The translations under genes and the position numbers were made by a program. Below, piece by piece: positions 58,523-64,000 of a stretch of DNA of 64,000 nt (the stretch's first letter is position 1; every line of letters starts with the position of its first letter). The notes below the pieces were generated by a model. The model did no database searches. It saw only the letters and a list, made by a program, of their open reading frames with translations, and was not told the DNA's origin. Origin of the DNA: Woeseiaceae bacterium. Its GTDB lineage: Bacteria; Pseudomonadota; Gammaproteobacteria; Steroidobacterales; Woeseiaceae. The DNA lies in contig JABDOQ010000104.1 of the NCBI GenBank assembly GCA_013043165.1, forward strand, positions 62,001 through 126,000. The letters run 5' to 3'.

Positions 58523-59813
58523 GTCACCGTCCGACGGCGGCTCGGATCACCTGAGTCTGGCACGCGAAAGCTTGCGCGAACTTATTCGCGACTCGCGCCT
58601 GCCCGACGGTGTGCGCGACTCGCTGGCGCACGACTACGAAGCCGTCCAGGCGATGCTCGACAAACTTGAACACGGTCACCTGCACCTGTCTGCGTTCGGT
58701 CGGGTCAGCACCGGCAAGTCGTCGCTGCTGAACGCCCTGATCGGCGAAGACCTGTTTTCAGTGAGTCCCCTGCACGGCGAGACGCGGCAATCTTCCATGC
58801 ATGCCTGGAACCAGGTCGAGGCTGGCGGCGTTTTCCTGATCGACACGCCGGGCCTGGATGAAGCCGGTGGCGAACATCGGGAAGCGCTTGCCAGGGAAGT
58901 TGCCGGCCGCTCGGATCTCGTGATGTTTGTCCTCGACAGCGATATCACGGACACGGAGCTGGATGCGCTAAAAGCGGTGCTTACACAGGGTCGGCCGGTG
59001 CTTGTCGTACTCAATAAGGCCGATCTGTACACAGCGCAGGAGCGTGATGCCCTGTTGCGTTCGATACGTTCGAAAACACGGGCAATTATCGATCCTGCCA
59101 ACGTTATTGCGACGGCGGCGCATCCGCGCCCACAGACTGTCGTTGCGGTTGATGCCGGCGGTAACGAAACAACATCAGCCAGAGACCAGGCGTCGGATGT
59201 TGCGGAGCTACGGCTGAAACTGTGGGAGATCCTCGAGGCGGAAGGCAAAACCCTCGCCGCGCTCAACGCAAGCCTGTTCGCAGCCGATCTCTCTGACCAG
59301 GTCGGTCGCCGAATTCTCGCAGCGCGGCGCGAACTCGGGGAAAAACTTGTGCGCACCTACTGCGTTGGAAAAGGTATCGCGGTCGCGTTCAATCCGGTTC
59401 CGGTCGCGGATCTATTTGCCGCTGCCTTTATCGACGTTGGCATGGTTGTGCACTTGTCGCGGGTTTACGACCTGCCGCTAAGCAAGCAGGAGGCGGGCGC
59501 CATTGTCAAAGTCATCGTGGCGGAATCGGCCGCACTAATGGGTACCGTGTGGGCCCTGCACTTTGTTTCCAGTGCCCTCAAAGTCGGCACCCTCGGCCTG
59601 TCGACAATTCTCACGGCGGGCGCGCAGGGCGCCATCGCTTACTACAGTACCTACCTCGTCGGTCGTGCTGCGGCAGAATACCTGGCCAAAGGAAAATCAT
59701 GGGGCGACGGCGGTCCCAAGACAGTCGTCAAGCAGATTCTCGAGTCGCTGGACAGGGACACGGTGCTGCGGGACGCCAAACGCGAAATTCAGGCTCGGCT
59801 TGGGCTCACCTGA
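58449..59813 (+). CDS. Second GTPase with DUF697-like C-terminus
   Basis: FGRVSTGKSSLLNALIG, LIDTPGLDEAGG, VVLNKADLYT; start (58449 ATG or 58458 GTG) overlaps preceding GTPase. Confidence 0.88.
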   Translation: MASVSIWKRAFAALPGWPWKKKATESPSDGGSDHLSLARESLRELIRDSRLPDGVRDSLAHDYEAVQAMLDKLEHGHLHLSAFGRVSTGKSSLLNALIGEDLFSVSPLHGETRQSSMHAWNQVEAGGVFLIDTPGLDEAGGEHREALAREVAGRSDLVMFVLDSDITDTELDALKAVLTQGRPVLVVLNKADLYTAQERDALLRSIRSKTRAIIDPANVIATAAHPRPQTVVAVDAGGNETTSARDQASDVAELRLKLWEILEAEGKTLAALNASLFAADLSDQVGRRILAARRELGEKLVRTYCVGKGIAVAFNPVPVADLFAAAFIDVGMVVHLSRVYDLPLSKQEAGAIVKVIVAESAALMGTVWALHFVSSALKVGTLGLSTILTAGAQGAIAYYSTYLVGRAAAEYLAKGKSWGDGGPKTVVKQILESLDRDTVLRDAKREIQARLGLT

Positions 59814-59823
59814 GGGCCTGGTA

Positions 59824-60183
59824 ATGGATCGCGAAACGCGCATGCGCCGAATCTGGGAGACGATTCAGGAAATTCCGGAGGGCTCCGTCGCAAACTACGG
59901 CCAGGTGGCCGAGATAGCCGGCATACCGCGCGGCGCACGCCAGGTCGCCTATGCGTTGCGGCACGCACCGCGAAGCCTCAATTTGCCATGGCACCGCGTC
60001 ATCACGGCGTCCGGCAAGAGCGCGTTTGATGCCAACAGCCGGCACTTCAAGATGCAGTGCAGCAGGCTCATTGAAGAAGGCGTTCCCGTCATCAATGGCA
60101 AAGTTGACATGGAGAAATATCGCTGGGCCCCCGGGCTCGATGAGTTATTGTGGAAGCCGTCGTCGAGCTGGGACGAAACTTGA
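59824..60183 (+). CDS. Alkyltransferase-like protein (MGMT-family fold lacking the acceptor Cys)
   Basis: IPEGSVANYGQVAEIAGIPRGARQVAYALR...LPWHRVITASGK: PWHRV in place of PCHRV. Confidence 0.9.
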   Translation: MDRETRMRRIWETIQEIPEGSVANYGQVAEIAGIPRGARQVAYALRHAPRSLNLPWHRVITASGKSAFDANSRHFKMQCSRLIEEGVPVINGKVDMEKYRWAPGLDELLWKPSSSWDET

Positions 60184-61517
60184 GCTTCAAACGCAAAATG
60201 CGATTGTACTTCCTGCACCTGTTGCTCAGCAGAAGAGCTCGCGTCATTTCTCGACGGCTCAGGGAAATTCGTCGACGCTTGCTGAGACGACCGCACGTGG
60301 TTTCGGTGTTCCTGCAACTCGATGACCCATACTCCTACTTGTTAGCCCATTACTTGCCCAGCCTGGCAGAGCACTATGCCATCGACCTGCGCCTGTATCT
60401 GTCGGAAGCGCTCGGCGATGCGTATCAGCCGGCACCGGACATGCTCGCCGAATACGCGGTCAATGACTGCGAACGCCTCGCGCGCGAGCTGGGTATTCCG
60501 TTTCTCGACAAAGGAAAGAGCCCGCCCGTCGAGCATCGACTTGCCATGCTGGATGCAATCGCAGCCTGCCATGGAAAAGAGAATTTTGATTCTGAATTGC
60601 TTCAGGGGCTGACGGCATTCTGGCGCGGTGACGCAGAGGCAGCGTCTCGCAGAAGAGGCAGCGCCGAAACGATCGGCGCGGCGGACACAGTCATTCATGA
60701 TTCGCAGCAGCTGCAGATACGCCTGCGGCACTACAACAGCGCCATGCTTCACTACGAAGGCGAGTGGTATTGGGGCGCTGATCGATTGCCCTATTTGCTG
60801 GATCGTCTGGAGGATTTGGGCGTGACCCGGCAGGCTCCTGCGGATCGCTTGCTCGCATCCATTCGTCAGACCATGCAGGTCACGCTGCCAGTGACCCCGC
60901 CCGCGGCTGCGAAAAACCTGCCGCCGCTGGAGTTTTTCCACTCCATTCGCAGTCCGTATTCCTATCTTGCGCTGCGGCGCGCCTTTAGCATCGCTGACGC
61001 GTATGGACTGGAGCTGCGACTGCGGCCGGTGTTGCCCATGGTCATGCGAGGCATGCAGGTGCCGACGCAAAAGTTGCTTTATATTCTCAAGGATGCCGCA
61101 CGCGAGGCCGAACGACTCGGCATGGCATTCGGCAGGTTTGCCGACCCGGTGGGCGCTGCCACCGAGCGAGGCCTCGCCGTCTTTCTCTATGCGGAGTCGG
61201 AGAAGCGCGGCAGGGACTTCCTGCAGAACGCCGGCGAAGCGATCTGGAGTAAGGCAGTCGATGTTGCAAGCGACTCCGGCATGCGGTCAGTGACTGGCAA
61301 AACAGGCCTGTTCTGGCCCGATGTCAAGGCGGCAATGGAAAATGAAGAATGGCGCGGACCGATCGAGGAAAATCGCGAGTCGATGATGGCGTCGGGCTGT
61401 TGGGGCGTGCCGACGATGCGTCTTGGTGATTTTGCGGTGTGGGGACAGGATCGCGACTGGCTGCTGGTCCGACACATTGAAGAACTGTGTGACACCGGGG
61501 ATGGGATACTCGTATGA
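60150..61517 (+). CDS. Tandem DsbA-fold protein (2-hydroxychromene-2-carboxylate isomerase-like)
   Basis: Two similar halves: VFLQLDDPYSYLLAHYLPSLAEHY and EFFHSIRSPYSYLALRRAFSIADAY; C-terminal GCWGVPTMRLGDFAVWGQDR. Confidence 0.8.
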   Translation: MEAVVELGRNLSFKRKMRLYFLHLLLSRRARVISRRLREIRRRLLRRPHVVSVFLQLDDPYSYLLAHYLPSLAEHYAIDLRLYLSEALGDAYQPAPDMLAEYAVNDCERLARELGIPFLDKGKSPPVEHRLAMLDAIAACHGKENFDSELLQGLTAFWRGDAEAASRRRGSAETIGAADTVIHDSQQLQIRLRHYNSAMLHYEGEWYWGADRLPYLLDRLEDLGVTRQAPADRLLASIRQTMQVTLPVTPPAAAKNLPPLEFFHSIRSPYSYLALRRAFSIADAYGLELRLRPVLPMVMRGMQVPTQKLLYILKDAAREAERLGMAFGRFADPVGAATERGLAVFLYAESEKRGRDFLQNAGEAIWSKAVDVASDSGMRSVTGKTGLFWPDVKAAMENEEWRGPIEENRESMMASGCWGVPTMRLGDFAVWGQDRDWLLVRHIEELCDTGDGILV

Positions 61518-62014
61518 CAACAGTGATATTTTCGCACGGTCAGGAAAGTGGGCCATGGGGCACCAAGATTCGTGCCATGGCCGAGCGGGTCAAGAGCCTG
61601 GGCTGCACTGCGGACAGTATTGATTACCGCGGTATCGCCGATCCGACGGAGCGCGTCGTGAAACTCGTTCGTGAATGTGCGCATATCGAAGACGGGCTAA
61701 TTCTCGTAGGATCCAGCATGGGTGGCCACGTGGCGACCGCGGCGGCCGAAGAATTGGGCGCGGCCGGGCTTTTCGTACTCGCGCCGGCCTATTACATGGC
61801 GGGCTACGAATCGCTGACGCCACCACCACCGGGCATGCCGATTTGCATTGTGCATGGCTGGCATGATGATATTGTCCCCGCAGAAAACAGTATTCGTTTC
61901 GCGCGTAGTTGCGGCGCCACGTTGCACCTGATAGATGGCGATCATCGGCTTACGGCGAACATCGACGAGATAAACGAATATTTGACCTATTTCATAAATA
62001 AAACGACCGAATAA
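61514..62014 (+). CDS. Alpha/beta hydrolase-fold protein
   Basis: FSHGQESGPWGTKIRAMAE, LVGSSMGGHVATAAAEE, HGWHDDIVPAENS; ATGA overlap with preceding gene. Confidence 0.85.
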   Translation: MTTVIFSHGQESGPWGTKIRAMAERVKSLGCTADSIDYRGIADPTERVVKLVRECAHIEDGLILVGSSMGGHVATAAAEELGAAGLFVLAPAYYMAGYESLTPPPPGMPICIVHGWHDDIVPAENSIRFARSCGATLHLIDGDHRLTANIDEINEYLTYFINKTTE

Positions 62015-62036
62015 ATCGGAAAGTTGGGAGGAATAC

Positions 62037-62387
62037 ATGAAACATCTACTGGTATTGATAATGACCCTGACCCTGTTCGCCTGTGGCGGCAAGGACGCGG
62101 GCGATACAGCGAAAGGCGCAATGGAGTCGGCGAAAGAAGCAGCGGGCGACACGATGGAAGCGGCAGGTGACGCGATGGAAGAGGCGGCTGATGAGGCCGG
62201 CGACATGGCTGACGACGCGATGGGCGCGGCCGGAGAAATGGCCGATGACGCAATGGAAGCGGGCAAAGACGCGATGGAAGCCGGTAAAGGCGCCATGGGC
62301 GACGCCATGGAAAAAGCTGAAAGTGTCGAAGACGCTTTGATGAAAAAGAAAGAAGAGGCTGACGCCGCCCTCAAAGACAAGATGTAA
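62037..62387 (+). CDS. Small acidic Ala/Met/Asp-rich helical-repeat lipoprotein
   Basis: Lipobox LTLFAC; repeated AGDAMEEA/ADDAMGAA/ADDAMEAGKDAMEAGK units. Confidence 0.75.
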   Translation: MKHLLVLIMTLTLFACGGKDAGDTAKGAMESAKEAAGDTMEAAGDAMEEAADEAGDMADDAMGAAGEMADDAMEAGKDAMEAGKGAMGDAMEKAESVEDALMKKKEEADAALKDKM

Positions 62388-62563
62388 GACTGAAGTTTGC
62401 TGCGCCTGGGGCTCATGGCTCCAGGCGCATTGCTTCGCGCGCAAATCTGAAGCCGCGCCCCTCTCCTCGGCCTGTTCCGGGCTGCCATTGTTTAACAACA
62501 GGTTCTTGTGATTCACGTGAATGAAGATCATGTGAGTTGTCGAATCCGGTAGACTTGTGCGCC

Positions 62564-64000
62564 ATGAACATCGCACGTCTCATTGTTCGCCCGCTCTATT
62601 TGCTGGCCGGAAAGGTGTTCTCCTTATGGGCGCGGCCGGTCATTCATCCTGAAACGCCCTTCGAGTTGATTACCGATAGAGATGCGGCGGTTTGTTACGT
62701 GCTCGAGACGGGTGGGCTTGCCGATCTACTGGCGCTCGAGCGCGCCTGCGCGACGCATGGCCTGCCGTCGCCGACCAGCACCTTCGAATTCTGCGGGACG
62801 GGTGAGCACCAGCGAGTGGTGGTGTTGCGTCGAATGGAGGGCGTTTTCTACAGGCGCCCCAGCAAGACCGGCTCGCAGCGGCTGCGGCGCCTGGTCGACG
62901 CATCCGAACTCGGCGAGCAAAATTTGTTGCTGATTCCGGTTGCGATTTACTGGGGGAGGTCGCCGCAGAAAGAACGATCTCTGGTCAAGCTGCTGTTCTC
63001 CGAGGATTGGGACGCGGTAGGCCGCACCCGCAAATTCTTTGCGACCCTGCTGTTGGGCCGCAATACGCTGCTGCGCTTCAGCCACGCGCTGCCGCTGCGG
63101 TCAATCGGCGCTGAAGGCCGCGGTTCGGACATCGCCTATCGCAAGGTTTTCAGGATCCTGCGCGTCCATTTTCGCCAGCGCCGTGCTGCCACGGTTGGCC
63201 CCGATCTGTCGCACCGTCGCACGTTGGTCAACCAGGTTTTGCGTACGCCGGAGGTTCGCCGCGTGATCGTGGCGGAAGCGGGCGATGACTTTCGCAAGCA
63301 GGAACTGGCGCGTCGCAAAGCAGAGAAATATGCGCTGGAGATCGCGGCAAACATCTCCTATCCGACGATCCGTGTTCTGGAGCGTTTTCTGAGATGGCTC
63401 TGGAATCGCATCTACGATGGCATCGAGCTGAACCACATGGATCGCCTGCACGAGGTCGCGCGGGAAAAAGAGATTGTATATGTGCCCTGCCATCGCAGCC
63501 ACATTGACTACCTGCTGCTGAGCTACATCATGTACGTCGAAGGGCTCCATCTTCCGCATGTCGCTGCAGGTATCAACCTGAATATGCCCATTGTCGGTGG
63601 CATTTTGCGTCGTGGCGGCGCATTTTTTCTGCGACGCAGCTTTAAAGGCAATCGTCTTTACGCGGCCGTGTTCGATGCGTATCTGCACCAGATTCTTGTG
63701 AAGGGTCATTCCATCGAGTATTTCGTCGAAGGTGGCCGCAGCCGCACCGGGCGGCTGCTTGCGCCCAAAGGGGGGATGCTGGTGATGACGGTCAATTCCT
63801 ATATCAAGAATCCGCATCGCCCGGTTGTCTTCGTGCCTATCTACTTTGGCTACGAAAAGCTCATAGAAGGTGACTCGTTCATTAGCGAGATGGGTGGCGG
63901 GCAGAAAAAGAAAGAGTCGCTGGGCGGCTTGATCCGGTCGTTAAAGTCGCTGCGGGAACATTTCGGCAAGGTCTACGTAAATATCGCGGAGCCGATCGAG
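62564..64000 (+). CDS. plsB: Glycerol-3-phosphate acyltransferase (truncated by window end)
   Basis: VYVPCHRSHIDYLLLSYIMY (HX4D), AAGINLNMPIVGGILRRGGAFFLRRSFKGN, FVEGGRSRTGRLLAPKGGML. Confidence 0.95.
   Translation, partial: MNIARLIVRPLYLLAGKVFSLWARPVIHPETPFELITDRDAAVCYVLETGGLADLLALERACATHGLPSPTSTFEFCGTGEHQRVVVLRRMEGVFYRRPSKTGSQRLRRLVDASELGEQNLLLIPVAIYWGRSPQKERSLVKLLFSEDWDAVGRTRKFFATLLLGRNTLLRFSHALPLRSIGAEGRGSDIAYRKVFRILRVHFRQRRAATVGPDLSHRRTLVNQVLRTPEVRRVIVAEAGDDFRKQELARRKAEKYALEIAANISYPTIRVLERFLRWLWNRIYDGIELNHMDRLHEVAREKEIVYVPCHRSHIDYLLLSYIMYVEGLHLPHVAAGINLNMPIVGGILRRGGAFFLRRSFKGNRLYAAVFDAYLHQILVKGHSIEYFVEGGRSRTGRLLAPKGGMLVMTVNSYIKNPHRPVVFVPIYFGYEKLIEGDSFISEMGGGQKKKESLGGLIRSLKSLREHFGKVYVNIAEPIE

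Noticed and set aside
62401-62429. Inverted repeat TGCGCCTGG...CCAGGCGCA after the repeat lipoprotein as a notable element
   Set aside because: Probably an ordinary 3'-end hairpin; 9-bp stem with no clear T-run and no other supporting signal.
61697-62576. Minus-strand ORFs of 263 and 176 aa over the repeat lipoprotein
   Set aside because: Repetitive codons on the + strand keep the antisense frames open; products are low-complexity Ser/Ala/Pro or Phe/His/Arg sequences.

Overview
Chromosomal window from what looks like a gammaproteobacterium. That placement is an inference from gene families (SstT, SohB, PlsB, BatABCD-type genes, GC-rich codon usage). The window is almost entirely coding, with no rRNA, tRNA, CRISPR array, transposase or integrase recognised. 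Main blocks: (1) a 7TM-PAS-GGDEF diguanylate cyclase, a stand-alone Lrp/AsnC ligand-binding domain, a 3-oxoadipyl-CoA-type thiolase, a nitroreductase, SstT and an M16 protease; (2) a complete histidine-utilisation locus using the deiminase route, with MFS-hutI divergent from hutF-hutC-hutU-hutH-hutG and a HutC-like operator in the divergent promoter; (3) SYLF, SHOCT, opine-dehydrogenase-like and lysine-rich histone-H1-like genes; (4) an NAD-dependent formate dehydrogenase cluster (fdhD-fdsG-fdsB-fdsA) followed by an NhaC antiporter that appears to need a CTG start; (5) HiPIP with a Fur-like box, aminotransferase, DUF192; (6) a MoxR/DUF58/DUF4381/BatA/BatB-TPR/BatD operon ending in a 48-bp near-perfect palindrome that supplies the batD stop codon; (7) lipA, sohB, M48 protease, L,D-transpeptidase; (8) a long co-directional block that starts with an orphan contractile-phage-type tail-sheath gene, then an ECF sigma / anti-sigma-like / Spy-CnrX-like cassette, DUF1800-DUF1501, DUF885, tandem DUF697-type GTPases, an alkyltransferase-like protein, a double DsbA-fold protein, a repeat lipoprotein and plsB (cut by the window end). 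The observations I rate highest are the orphan sheath gene with its sigma-factor neighbourhood, the 48-bp palindrome, the CTG-start signal peptide, and a 46-aa ORF missing from the ORF track. All assignments come from reading motifs and remembered family features; no searches were run.
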